From assembly GCA_910890315.1 (NCBI GenBank), contig CAJVGD010000005.1, forward strand, positions 1,550,001 to 1,614,000: 64,000 nt of DNA. Direction: 5' to 3'. The notes beneath the pieces were generated by a model. The model did not search any database and was not told the origin of the DNA. It saw only the letters and a list, made by a program, of their open reading frames with translations. Position 1 is the stretch's first letter, and every line of letters starts with the position of its first letter. A program made the position numbers and the translations under genes. Origin of the DNA: Serendipita indica DSM 11827 (lineage: Eukaryota > Basidiomycota > Agaricomycetes > Sebacinales > Serendipitaceae). Below are positions 25,544 through 36,226 of the stretch, one piece after another.

Positions 25544-28356
25544 ATGGCTGAGATCAGCCTCCAGACCACGCAACCAAAGATCAGCGGTTTCTTCACGAAA
25601 CCAACGGGAGAGCATGCATCTGGAGTTCAGAATACTCCGCAGATCCTGGTGACTGCTCCAACACAACCAGATCTCTCAGGCTCTTTGTCATCTACGCGTC
25701 CTCTTGACGTTTCAGAAGATAAAGTAGATTCTCAGGGTATTTGATGTCTTTATTGACATATTTACGCGCTAACACGCGTAGAGTCTCATCCTGCACGCGA
25801 GGTTATCGTCATTGAAGACTCACCAGTGAAGCCAACCGCAGTTGAACTACTGCCTTCTATCGATACAATATCAAAGAATAAAAAAGAGGATTCCAATGCC
25901 TCCTCACTGCTCACTTCAGCAAAACCTACGAAACCGGTCCATCCTTTCTTCGCTGCACGCGTCCCACCGATCACGTCGACATCGAAACATGCTTCTAAGT
26001 CTTCCAAGGTGGTCCCTGTAGTCGCAAATGGAGATTACTTTCCATGGCCAAACCATGAATTTGCTCATGTTGGATACTCTTCCACAAGAGATCGCCTTCC
26101 GCACGTATTTGAGACCCAAAAGCATAAATCTCCTCAAGGGATCACAAAAACGTCCTCTGATTTGTCGCAATTCGTCGATCTCACCCTTCAACACCGGACC
26201 CTTCTTCGGTCGGAGTACTACATAAACAAAGAAACTGCAATAGAAGAAATCCCAGCAGAACATCGCCGGATACCCGCTGTTGCTCGAATATTAAACGAGG
26301 AGCATGTCATCGGCCCGAACCACCAGTTGTGGAATGACAAGTTTGCCCCTAAAAGAGCGGAGCACGTCTTACAGAATCAAGAACAGGCTATATACTTAAA
26401 GTCGTGGCTTCAGATGTTGGAAGTCCAGCTAGAGTCTACGAATCCCATTGACGCTCCGAGAGGAGTCAAGCGGTCGAGGCCCGCAATCTTGAGGGATGTC
26501 GCGAAGCGGAAAAGGCGGAGAAGAAACTCTGAAGATTCGGACGAAATTGAGGATTTCATAGTGGAGGATGACGAGGATGACGGTGGCAATCTCGACCTTC
26601 AATCCTACGATGATCTAGATGATGATCTTCGAAGTATTGGAGATGATCTTCCCCGAACAGCGACCACTACCAGCACTCCACTCAGTTCTAGGAGTAACTC
26701 TCCCCTTCCCCCAGCGTTTATCTTTTCGTCTCTTGGAACGCGGTCACGACCGTCAGCTCGCCGCATCGCAGAGTCATCTCCCGTGTCAACACCTGAACCA
26801 GGACATCCAGCTATAATCCCAGCTACTTCTCCAAAATTCGTTAAATTCGAGGAGAGACTTGCAAATACGATTGTACTTTGTGGCCCCTGTGGCTCAGGCA
26901 AGACGGCTGCAGTTTATGCTTGCTCTGAAGAGCTCCAATGGAAGGTATTCGAGTTTTACCCAGGGATTGGAAAACGCTCCGGTTCCGCGTTTATGAATGA
27001 GCTCGGAGGTGCCGGAGAAAACCACAGAGTGGGAGGTACGGTGGTCATGGATAACGAGAACGCTGGCCAACATCAAGCTCAGTCGCTTGGTTTCCTGACG
27101 TCTCCCTCCAAGAAGAAGAATGGTGTCGCGGCGATGTCACCTATTTCGGATGTGCTACCCACCCAAGTCGAAGTCCGTCAGTCCCTCATCTTGGTGGAGG
27201 AGGCAGACATCTTATATCAATCCGATACCAATTTTTGGCCGACCCTGATCAATTTCATTCGCAAGTCGCGGAGACCGGTCATCTTGACCTGTAACGGTGC
27301 GTGAATGAATGCCTCAAGCAACGGCGCAGGGGTACTGAAAAGCAGAATAGACGTCAGACTTATTCCGGTTGATGATCTCCCTCTGCAGATGGTTCTGTAT
27401 TTTAATCCATGTGACGCATCCCTGGGTACCTCCTACCTTCAAGCAATCGCGATTGCCGAGGGCCGGCTCGTCAAACGAGAATGCACCCAGGCATGCATGG
27501 AGGGCTCGATATACTATCCGATCAAAGTGGACATTCCAGACCAGCCGATGCATCCTCTTCCCTCAGAGCAGCCGCTGTTCCAGCACGATCTGAAGAAGGC
27601 AATAAATGCACTTCAATTCCACCTCGCTGTGAACAACACCGGCGAACGGATCGAAGATAACGACGTTGCGCTATTGTCTGCCGTAACGCCCGAGGACACG
27701 CGATATCGCCCACAATCGTCGAATGAGGAGATGGATGAACTGAGAGCGCTGGGAGTCGCTTTGGATGCCGTATCACTGAGTGATGCATTGATTGATAGGC
27801 GAGCAAAGGTTACTTTAGAGGTCGGGTGCTTCTTTGCCCATGTTGTCGGCGCTGATAAGCTGTTTGTGAACAGGCGCAGTCGATTGACAGATACGGACCC
27901 TCTGGAGACGACATTCAAGGCCACATGCTGCTGAGCAAGGTAGCGGCGCCGGAGGAGGTCGCCAATTCTGTGCTCTGCCCACGCGACGAGGACATGGCAT
28001 TGTGGGTGGCGTCCCACGCAGAAGTTCAGCTGAAGCAACGTGGGTCCGTGCAGTTGGCTAAACGGGGAGTGGTCCCCCGTGCTGTCGAGATGGTATCAGG
28101 AGAGGGAGAGTCTGTCCCGGGACTGGAAGACAGCATGCAGCTTGCAACACGCAGGAGGGAGTATCAAGCGAGGATTGTTCAAGCACTCGATGAGAAGATT
28201 ACGCTCCAGGGGTGTCTGCTGCCGTCAGAGGGGTGCGTTCTGGACTATGTGCCGTATATGATGGAAATGGCCCGGGGAGAGCACGGAGGATGGGGATGGA
28301 TGAGTACCGAGGGGAGAGGGACGCTCCTTGCGGAAAGGCTTGTGCTGCCAACGTAA
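25544..28356 (+). CDS. ELG1: PCNA-unloading RFC-like ATPase Elg1/ATAD5
   Basis: Large subunit of the alternative RFC complex that unloads PCNA behind forks. Exons 25544–25736, 25782–27296, 27351–27808 and 27874–28356 give 882 residues. At residues ~9–16 sits a canonical PIP box, QPKISGFF, directly after the start; yeast Elg1 also binds PCNA this way. Further on are WNDKFAPKRAEHVL (the AAA entry segment), an acidic insert (DEDDGGNLDLQSYDDLDDD), Walker A LCGPCGSGKTAAVYACSEEL, VFEFYPGIGKRSG, and a Walker B of ATAD5 type, LILVEEADILY, with Glu instead of the first Asp. The sensor region follows, with RPVILTCND then PLQMVLYFNPCDASLG. Compared with ATAD5 the AAA module is conserved and the remainder diverged. 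The start is the first ATG of the PIP-containing frame; an extra upstream exon is possible. Confidence 0.87.
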
Positions 28357-28493
28357 ATAGCATACGTTTGGCTGGTTCGCGCGGGGGGGTTCGTAGATAC
28401 CCACCTCGCTCGCCTTGGTCGTCGCCACTCGGGTGAGTACTAAAAGGACAGAGACAAATCCAAGCCCGCCTGTACGCCAGTTAGTCTTTTGCC

Positions 28494-30309
28494 ATGTCGA
28501 GCAACGAGCATAGCTCGCCCGTGTCGAGTACTACATCTTGGTCCCTGCCCTCGTTGACCAGCCTGGATTTCTCAAAGCCCTCGACCGCGTCGTTTGCGAC
28601 GGACGCGACGTCGCTCGCGCACGATCCAAACGGCAGTTTTCCTGGATACAAGCCCCAGCTACCGGCCTTGTCTGTCGATCAGGCCTCGCGACGACCGGTG
28701 CCATCAGGCCGTCCAGGATCTCCCTTTTCTTTTGGAAATCCACCACCATATCCCAGAACATCCTCTAGTGGGTTATTTTCCTCTTTGCCTGTCCATTTGC
28801 CCCCTAAAAGCGAGTCTTGTTGGTCATCGCCAACAGACTTTGCCGCCGGGGAGCCCAAGTCAAGTCCTCCATGTGGCTCAAAGCATGCTAACAAACTGTC
28901 AACAGCCTACGATCAATCTGCGGAGCGCGACCTCGTCCCAGAAATGGACATGGAGCAGCAGGAACAATCCAGACCCGCACCAGGCCTCTATGGGCCTCCA
29001 AGACTTCCTCTAGACCACGAATCCGCTTCAAGAGATCATTTCCCAGATGGTTTCGACTATAACATGCGTCGCCACTCCATCGCAGCCCTCCAATCGTCGG
29101 ATTCGCATCATGTTCAGGCAGACCCCAGCGCTCACAATGCACGGTCTCCGTTCCACCCGAGTCTCAACAAATCGCGCAAGGTATCACACAGTTCCATGGT
29201 TTTCAACGGTCATACGCCTGTCGAACAAGAATATCCCCCAGAAACATATCGGTCACCCATGGAGCCTGAGCCGCCCAAGCGTCGAGCGTCTGCTTTCGAC
29301 ACGAGAGTAATCGCTCAGATGAGTCTGAATGAGCGCAGAGATTCAGTCGACTCTGCTCGGTTTGTGCCTCCTGGTCCCAATTGGTGGGACAGGCGGGACT
29401 CGACTACGTCGCTTTATTCAAACGCATCCGCCTCGAGTATGGGAGGATATGCTAGTTCCTTCTCCGGAGACTCTAAGCAACAGTGGAACCAGCGAACCCC
29501 TCAACCTCAGCTCCCAGACACCTTGCCTCCCAATGCCCGACCCTTCCCTACACTTCCAGACCCACGTACGCCAACTGCCTCTACTCATGGACCGTCCCCG
29601 TATGATAGACGCATGTCTGTCCCCGATGCAGCGCTCGCTGCCGCGGGTGCTGTGCGCAACTTTCGGTCGCGCTCCCGTCCACCTTCGAGGGGCTTACCGA
29701 ATCAAAATGTTACTCCTCCACATGTGCCGCAAATCACGGCCACCCTCGTCAACCCCAACGACCATTATGGTGACCCGAACATGGCGATGGCACAGCAACC
29801 GCAGCAACAGCAACAAACCCCCGTATCCGCCAATTCAACTCCCGGCATGCTCGTCGCACCCAAGGAGGCGGCTACACCCTATTCGCGATCTCCGGAGCTT
29901 CGTATTTCGCATAAGCTGGCGGAGCGCAAGCGAAGAAAGGAGATGAAGGACTTGTTTGACGAACTTCGAGACAATCTGCCAGCAGATCGTGGGATGAAAT
30001 CGAGCAAGTGGGAGATTCTGAGCAAAGGTTTGTGTGCACGAATGTGATTCTGTCAGGGCCCCGAATTGACGAGGGATTCTAGCCATCGACTATATCAATC
30101 AATTACGCGGTCAGCAGCATGATATGGCTCGCGAGATTGAGTCGCTGAAATCCGAGCTTGACGCTGTGCGCGGCGGAGTTCCTGCGACCAACGGCCATCA
30201 CTCGTATGGCCAATCTACCAATTATCAGCAGGGTTCTTACAATGCTACACCTCCGGGATCACGCGCTTCACATTACCCAGCCGCCGGTCCGCCACCGCCT
30301 GCATTGTGA
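28494..30309 (+). CDS. bHLH transcription factor, C-terminal DNA-binding domain
   Basis: Two exons (28494–30027 and 30083–30309) give 586 residues. The first ~460 are Ser/Pro-rich and disordered, with a short Gln run near 29,795–29,815. A single basic helix-loop-helix follows: basic region [20 protein letters not shown], with the His-Glu-Arg pattern (HKLAERKRR) expected for CACGTG E-box binding; loop [18 protein letters not shown]; helix 2 [10 protein letters not shown], split by the intron. A short leucine-zipper-like extension ([18 protein letters not shown]) follows, then a Ser/Gly/Pro tail. The architecture resembles S. pombe Esc1-type fungal bHLH factors. Target genes cannot be read from the sequence. 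Confidence 0.85.
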
Positions 30310-30578
30310 GCCCGGCGATGCGTTCCGACGTGGTGGGTTACCCTGGATATCTTTTGTGCCATTTCATTGATCTTAGCTTTCTTCCTTTTCACTGATTTTC
30401 CATCTCCTCCGGGACCCGATACCTCGTCCTGCAATAATCTAGAAGAGCGCTGGCGTTATTGCGGCTTGATTCCCATGGTTCTCATTTTGGTCGAGGCGTA
30501 TCTTAAACGTAGCCGTGTATTCATGTAGCTTTTCTCAATATGGACGTTTTGGATAACTTGCAAGCTGCCTGCGTCATC

Positions 30579-31295
30579 TCAATCGTAATCATCGTCGTCG
30601 TTGACGGGCCTCCTGACGTCCTTGGCTGCACCTTCATCCTCGTCGCCGTCAAACAAGTCTGAACCTTCCTTGTCCGCATCGATATCCATCCCATTCTCTG
30701 CACGCACGCCATTTGTGGCCGCCTCCTGCATCTCGACATCGTCCTCGTCCTCTTCGTCGTTTTCCGCAATATCCTCTTCGTCGTCAGTGACTTCTTCTTC
30801 AATCTCTTCGTATAGTGGATCTTCTTCCGGTGGCGCATTGGGTATCAGATCAAAGTCGGGCTGCACGAGACAATGTTCGGGCGGTGGAAGGCGAATGCCA
30901 AAGGCCTCTTGGACAGGTGGAAGCGGCTCTTCATTGACTGAAGCTGCCATTGCGAGCAAATACTGATGAAATGAAAGAGTCAGGCGCGATGCACTCGCGG
31001 TAGTGGTTCAACACACCTCCTTGGGCACGCGCCCGCCGAATTCAAAGCCCACTTTGCCCTGAATAGCCAACGTGACATCGTCCATGATGATTCTACCAGG
31101 TCTACCAGCGTGTTCTGCAAACACCTGCGCGTCCATGAGGACTTGGACCGTGTAACGGTGCGCAAACTCCATCAACATCTGCAGCACGCGGGGTGGAGCG
31201 TCTACGACGGAGGGTGTCGATGCAAGAAGAAGAGCAATCGCTCTTGCCGACTGCGGCAAGGCTGCGGCCGGTTTTTCAGGTAAAAGGGCCGACAT
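30579..31295 (-). CDS. TAF9: TFIID/SAGA histone-fold subunit TAF9
   Basis: TAF9 pairs with TAF6 through a histone fold in TFIID and SAGA. Two exons give about 220 residues. From the ATG at 31295 the fold reads LPQSARAIALLLASTPSV, VLQMLMEFAHRYTVQVLMDA, EHAGRPGRIIMDDVTLAIQG, then FEFGGRVPKE. The second exon, after a ~52-bp intron, gives YLLAMAASVNEEPLPPVQEA and GIRLPPPEHCLVQPDFDLIP, the conserved TAF9 region following the fold. The last ~75 residues are almost wholly acidic (DEDEGAAKDV, NDDDDYD at the end), which is common in fungal TAF9. It is transcribed in tandem with, and only 74 bp downstream of, ARS2. Its 3' end is convergent with the bHLH gene. Confidence 0.92.
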
Positions 31296-31369
31296 GGCAG
31301 AGTTCAACAAGGGTTGACGGGAGTAGCTAGTCAAGTTTTGCACAAATTGGGATAGATTCGAGACAGATA

Positions 31370-33948
31370 TCAGTACATCAGTGCTACATCTTCTCCACCA
31401 GCAACCTCGTCCAGATCTTGGTACGTTATCCGTTGGCCGGCACGGGGGTCAATCTTTGCGTCAGGTGGAGGACTTTTTCGTCGTGCATTCTCCGAGGTAT
31501 CAATTGTTGCTCTTCGTTTATGACGTCCATCTTCTCGTCCACCATCCCGTCCATTTCGTCCAGGTGCCCCTGTCGGAGCTCTGGGTGGCATTTGGATACG
31601 ATGTGGATCAAGTGCGAAATTATTGTAAATACGAAGCTGGAGACCTGTAAATACCAGCCCAGAAACAGGAAGACAACTTACATGGTTCATAAACTCCTCG
31701 CCAATGAGTTCTGGATGTTTGTTCAAGATATGTTTGCAAACATAGCCTGTGCTCTTAAACATTTTGCCGCAAGTCACGCATCGGAACCGATTTTCATCTT
31801 CTTGGCGGATCTGATCCTTGAGTTTGGTTTCGAGTTCCCTGACAAAGATGAGAGTTCACCTTCAAAGAATATCTATGCGACCTACTTTTCAACGTTTTTG
31901 CCTCCGAAGCGTGTAGGGTCAACTGAATCCCGATCGACAAGCGCCTCGATTTTTTCGTCATGCAAGAGGAACCAGTGGTCCTCCCGATCTACCAATCATA
32001 AGTGTCACAATCATAGCTCGGAATGAAAAGGTACACACCAGATCGCTTTTGGTTGCGCATAATCTCGGTCATCTCACGCTCATTGAACGGAGTCCTGATG
32101 TGCGATACACACTTCCGCTGGAGTTCATCTGCTCGGTCTGCGATGACGGCGCAGTAATAGCAACAGAAGAATGCAGAGCGGAGGTATGCAAGATACAGGT
32201 CGACAGTCATGGAAAGCTGTAGACGGACGCAGATGCAAGGCAAATGAATACACTGACTGGAGGATTTAGAGGTATACATACTCGCTGGGATTTGGCTTCT
32301 TCACTGTCTGGAGGTGGGAGCAGCCTCTCAAGCCGAGCTTCGACCGCTTTTGCTCCTCTATGGATCGTCTGTTCATCATCGCCGGTGCTCTCTTTGACAG
32401 GGCTCTCCATTTTCACGTCGCCTCCAGTATCATCTGTCGACCTTTGTGATAGTGGCTTGTAGTTGGCGAGCATGTGGCTCTCTTTCTCAAGGAGTGCCAC
32501 CAAGCGCTTAATAGTATGCAAGTCCTCTTCGAGTCGCCGCTCGCTGCTGACGAGTACGGAAGTGCGCTTAATCTTGGCGATGAGGGGAGAGCGAATCATA
32601 GTGACGCGAAGTTTGAAGTTGTCAACCTGGGAGAAAGTCAATACAATTGGGCGACGAAACTCTTGGGCAACGCACCTCCTGACCGGAGAGAAATTCCATT
32701 GCGTCTCGAGCTGCTTGCTCAGTATCAAATTCGATCCATGCTGAGCGATAATAGTTTCTTCTTGCGACTGGCTCGCCAAGGGCCAATGATGCAACACCAC
32801 TCAGTTTATCGACGAGAGGCTCGAGCTCAAGGCGACCAATCTCCGGAGGGATGCTCTTGATCATAACCTGGTGACCCTTGTGAGGAATAATCACATCGTC
32901 GCCGTCGCCTTCTTTCCCTTCCGCGTCGTCGTCTCCGTCATCCTCATCGTCTTCCGTTTTCACGGGCTTCTCAGCCGAGGACGTAGCCTCGCTTGGTTTT
33001 ACATCAGGTTTGAGCTCATTTGGGTTCGAACTCCCCACGTTGAAGATGTAATCGAATTTGCCATCTTCGAGTTCTGATATGAACTGGTCCAATGCGCCGT
33101 TCCATCCCTGTTTGCGGACGCGGAAGCGAAGGTCGGCATATTTTTCGCTTGGGTCGTACTTTTCCAAAAACCAGGCTGCCTTGTGATGCTTTTCAAATAA
33201 TGTGTGAACCTAGAGGCGAGTATATGAGCCAAGTTTTATGCAATTTAGCACACATTACCATACCTGCTTTGCTTGAAAGTCTGCTCTAAACTCGTCGTAG
33301 CGCGCTTTGAGACCCACTTTACGATCTGACGGATTATCTCTTGTTACAGCCTCGTCTTCGAAGAAGCGGTCTGGTGCGGCATCACGATACCACTCGAGAA
33401 ATGAGCGGTAGGGTACGAGTTTGTCTTGATCCATCGGATTCGGAAGATTAGAATCTCTTCTGTATCGGTTATCGGGAGAGTAACGACGTCTTGGTGAGCG
33501 TCTCCCATCTTCATAGCGCGATCGTCCTCCACGTCCATATTGATCTACAATGCGACGTAAGAAGGCGCCTACACCGTTATTTGCTCACCATAGCTATCTC
33601 GACGCGGTCGCGCGTCTCGTTCGTACGGAGAAGGGGAACGAGGTCGCTTTCCACCGCTGTCTACACGCAAAATCATTAGCCAGAACATCAACGTGGACAA
33701 AAGGGCAGGAGGAACGTACAGTATCCATTACGGTGGCCATCTCCGCCTTTATACTCGTTTACTCGTCGTTCCCAGTCCATGCGAGCGCGTTCGTACTCGT
33801 CCCATTGACGGAGACGTTCCTGCTCTTCCCAATCACGCACAGAGTCTTCGTAGCTCCCATACGTGGGTTCTCCGTATCTTGAGTCTCGCCTACGCTCGTC
33901 CCTTGGTGGGCTACCTCTGCCATAGCGGTCTTGACCGTCCCAGGACAT
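31370..33948 (-). CDS. ARS2: ARS2/SERRATE nuclear cap-complex adaptor
   Basis: ARS2 links the nuclear cap-binding complex (CBP80/CBP20, with CBP80 encoded at 47 kb) to RNA export, 3'-end formation or decay. The N-terminus is an Arg/Asp/Tyr-rich disordered region (MSWDGQDRYGRGSPPRDERR). Then comes the DUF3546-like helical part: PYRSFLEWYRDAAPDRFFED, FEKHHKAAWFLEKYDPSE, RVRKQGWNGALDQFI. An acidic linker leads to an RRM-like segment (VMIKSIPPEIGRLELEPLV, SAWIEFDTEQAARDAMEFL), and then the ARS2 core DLYLAYLRSAFFCCYYCAV and LQRKCVSHIRTPFNEREM. A C2H2 zinc finger follows (RCVTCGKMFKSTGYVCKHIL), with a basic C-terminal tail ending EDVALMY. About 730 residues. The cysteine and histidine ligands of the finger are all present. 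Confidence 0.93.
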
Positions 33949-34243
33949 GGATATATGTTCAAAGGACAGATAGGAAGTCGAATAAAGGCGTGTGATGCTC
34001 GATCACGTCCGCCGTTTGTCGTGGTCGACTCCAGAGATAATGCATTCAGCCCGAGGATCCGATACGACTTACGGATACCAGAAAATACAATCTGGATGAC
34101 AAAGCACTAGTTCATTAATTTTTTACGATTTTGCTTGGGCATCTCGGTCACATTCAGGCAACGACGCTGAGCTCAAGAGTCGAAGTGGTGGCCTGGATCG
34201 GCATTTAGCGGGTATCGTCTCTTTGCACTCGTGTCTGTCTAAT
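33949..34243. other. Tandem spacer, ARS2 promoter side
   Basis: About 295 bp between the ARS2 start and the stop of the FAH-family gene, both minus strand. No coding signal or repeat is visible. Confidence 0.5.
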
Positions 34244-35602
34244 CTACAACTTGGACTTTGGCTTTTCTTCAATCACGCTGTTAATCAGCGTCCCAATCCC
34301 ACCACCAACCTCGCAGCGTATTTCATCTCCTGGCTTGAGCCACAGCTTCTCCCGACGTACAAAGCCGACGCCAGCTACAATGTTTATAAGTAGAGTGGTT
34401 GCGCAAAGTGGCTAAGGCTCACCGGGCGTGCCAGTCATGATAATTGTCCCGGCTGGTAGAGTCGTCGATTGCGAGAGGAAGGATATCGTTTTACGAACGT
34501 TGAATATTTGCTTGCTGTACATGCATGAGCGACACTATTGGATTCTCGTCCTTGCCACTTGCCTCGAGTTCCCGTTCTGAACAAGCTGACCATTGAACAC
34601 GGCTTTCAAAGAGATAGTCTGCGGGTCCGGTAGTGCGTGCTTGGAGACCTTGAAGTAGGTTCAGCTTCTGAAAGGTGACGGCCCAGACGAAGCTCACCAA
34701 GACGGGTCCTAAGGGGTTTGTATCATCGAAACTCTTTGAGAATCCCCATTGAGGAATGGCATTTTGCCACTTCCTAAAGGATACCTGGGAATTGGTCAGA
34801 GAGCTTGCCAGCAGGTATCCGCACACATACATCATTAGCCCCTGTATAGCCCAACACATAGTCCAATGCGTCTTCCTCCGTGACGTTCTTAGTATCTCTA
34901 CCGATGACAATTACCAACTCGACCTCGTAGTCGGGAAGATGTTCGGCGTATGGACGGACGACAGACGGAAGCACGATTGGGTCTCCAGAAGGGATGAGAG
35001 ACGTTGAGGGCTAAAGACTCTTGTGTGAGCCAGAGAAACAATAGAATGGCCCACAAACCTTGTAGAATAGCATAGGGAATCTTGTACGGGGTCAGTTCTA
35101 GCATGAAGGGGGCCGAATTGCTCACTTTGGCAAGTCCACCTTTTCGCGACCAGCTAAATGTGCCGCTTCGTCTGCATGGTCCGAGTAATTGAGACCGAGT
35201 GCTCGGACCACCGGGCTTGGAAATCTCGGTGGAAATCTCGGTACAAGTGGCAAGAACTTACACTTCGTCACGGGACAAAGGCGTCAACAGTTTTGCAACT
35301 GTTAGGATATTGGAGGTGACACGAGCATGCGGATCCAGAGCGCTGCTCCCAGAGATTTCATATACTTGAACATCCTTTCCATTGTGAAGAGCAAGACCCA
35401 CTGTGTGAACATGATATGAGACTCAAGGACTTCAAAGAGAACTTGAATGACTCACCGTCCACTTTGGGGTCTATAGGCTCGCCCAAGAAGACTCTGTTTC
35501 CATGTCCTCTGGCTGTGCACCTGATCAGACGAGTCCAAGGCTATTGTGGTCGTATTAGTGATGAGTGTAGCAGTAAAAAAGACTCCTAGAAACCTTTGAC
35601 AT
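34244..35602 (-). CDS. Fumarylacetoacetate hydrolase-family protein (FAHD type)
   Basis: Metal-dependent C–C or C–O bond hydrolase, isomerase or decarboxylase of the FAH superfamily; the substrate cannot be told from sequence. A 9-nt first exon (ATG TCA AAG) joins across a 53-nt intron to PWTRLIRCTARGHGNRVFLG, the short FAHD N-terminus, then GEPIDPKVD, DVQVYEISGSSALDPHARV and KLLTPLSRDE. The metal-binding acidic pair is in DYEVELVIVIGRDTKNV. YTGANDVCVR, KSFDDTNPLGPVLV and a LPAGTIIMTGTPG-like segment follow. The C-terminus reads GDEIRCEVGGGIGTLINSVI. About 310 residues over at least eight small exons. FAHD1/FAHD2-like oxaloacetate decarboxylase or acylpyruvase activity is possible. It is divergent from the mS34 gene, with 94 bp between ATGs. 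Confidence 0.85.
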
Positions 35603-35696
35603 GCTGACTCGTTTGTGGGGGATTGTCGTGGCAGGAAGCAAGTGCCGCATCCCGGGCCGCCAGCATTTCGACCTGACCAATTCCACCGAATAAGCC

Positions 35697-36093
35697 ATGG
35701 CTGCAGCACTTCCAAAGTCTTTAGTCAAGCTAATACCGCCAATTACTGTGGATGCAACAACTACAATCAACCCACATCCAACGACGCTTTACAGAGCGTT
35801 ATCTAGACTTCCGAGGGATGGAATCGGTGCACGACTCGCTCAATGTCGATGGGATGCAAAGGGAATTCATGGCTCCTACTGGGAAGTAACACGCACAAAG
35901 CTAAAGCTTGATGGCACACATGGAAAAGCCTGGGGACGACTCGTCTGGAAAGGTAAGAGGGCTGATAGTAGTTTCAGAAACTCACGCTAACGACTCTCAA
36001 CTAGGAAAACCAGTTAGCGAGCGAGACGAGCTGATTAGAGGCGGTCTAAAATACACTTGGAAAGTTGTCAACGGCCAGCCCCGGATCTCTTAG
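35697..36093 (+). CDS. MRPS34: Mitochondrial small-subunit ribosomal protein mS34
   Basis: Two exons (35697–35952 and 36005–36093) give 114 residues. The central part, RLPRDGIGARLAQCRW then SYWEVTRTKLKLDGTHGKAW and GRLVWKGKPVSERDELI, lines up with human MRPS34 (GLGRLVTRKSW, CYWRLTRV, HGKAWGILTFKGK). The fungal protein lacks the long animal N- and C-terminal extensions. The N-terminus MAAALPKSLVKLIPP is basic and hydrophobic, compatible with import into mitochondria. The intron splits the conserved WKGK tetrapeptide, which supports both splice sites. Identification rests on this conserved block, so it is less certain than longer proteins here. Confidence 0.75.
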
Positions 36094-36226
36094 CATACTT
36101 CTGCAGCATGATAATGTACTCTATCATTTAATCTATCATGATCAAACGCAGCAGTTACGGTCTTCTGAGTGCCGGCTATAGCCGCCTAACTCGAATTCAC
36201 AACTTGGCCTCGTCCATTCCCCCCTC

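Noticed and set aside
25410-25652. Separate small gene encoding a basic peptide upstream of ELG1
   Set aside because: There is no ATG in the frame, and it overlaps the ELG1 PIP-box exon. Kept only as a possible alternative exon.
30601-30966. Poly-Ser plus-strand open frame
   Set aside because: It is the antisense shadow of the acidic TAF9 tail (GAC/GAG/GAT codons read backwards).
33022-33036. GGGTTCGAACTCCCC, similar to a tRNA B box with TΨC arm
   Set aside because: It lies inside ARS2 coding sequence, and no A box, acceptor stem or cloverleaf can be folded around it.
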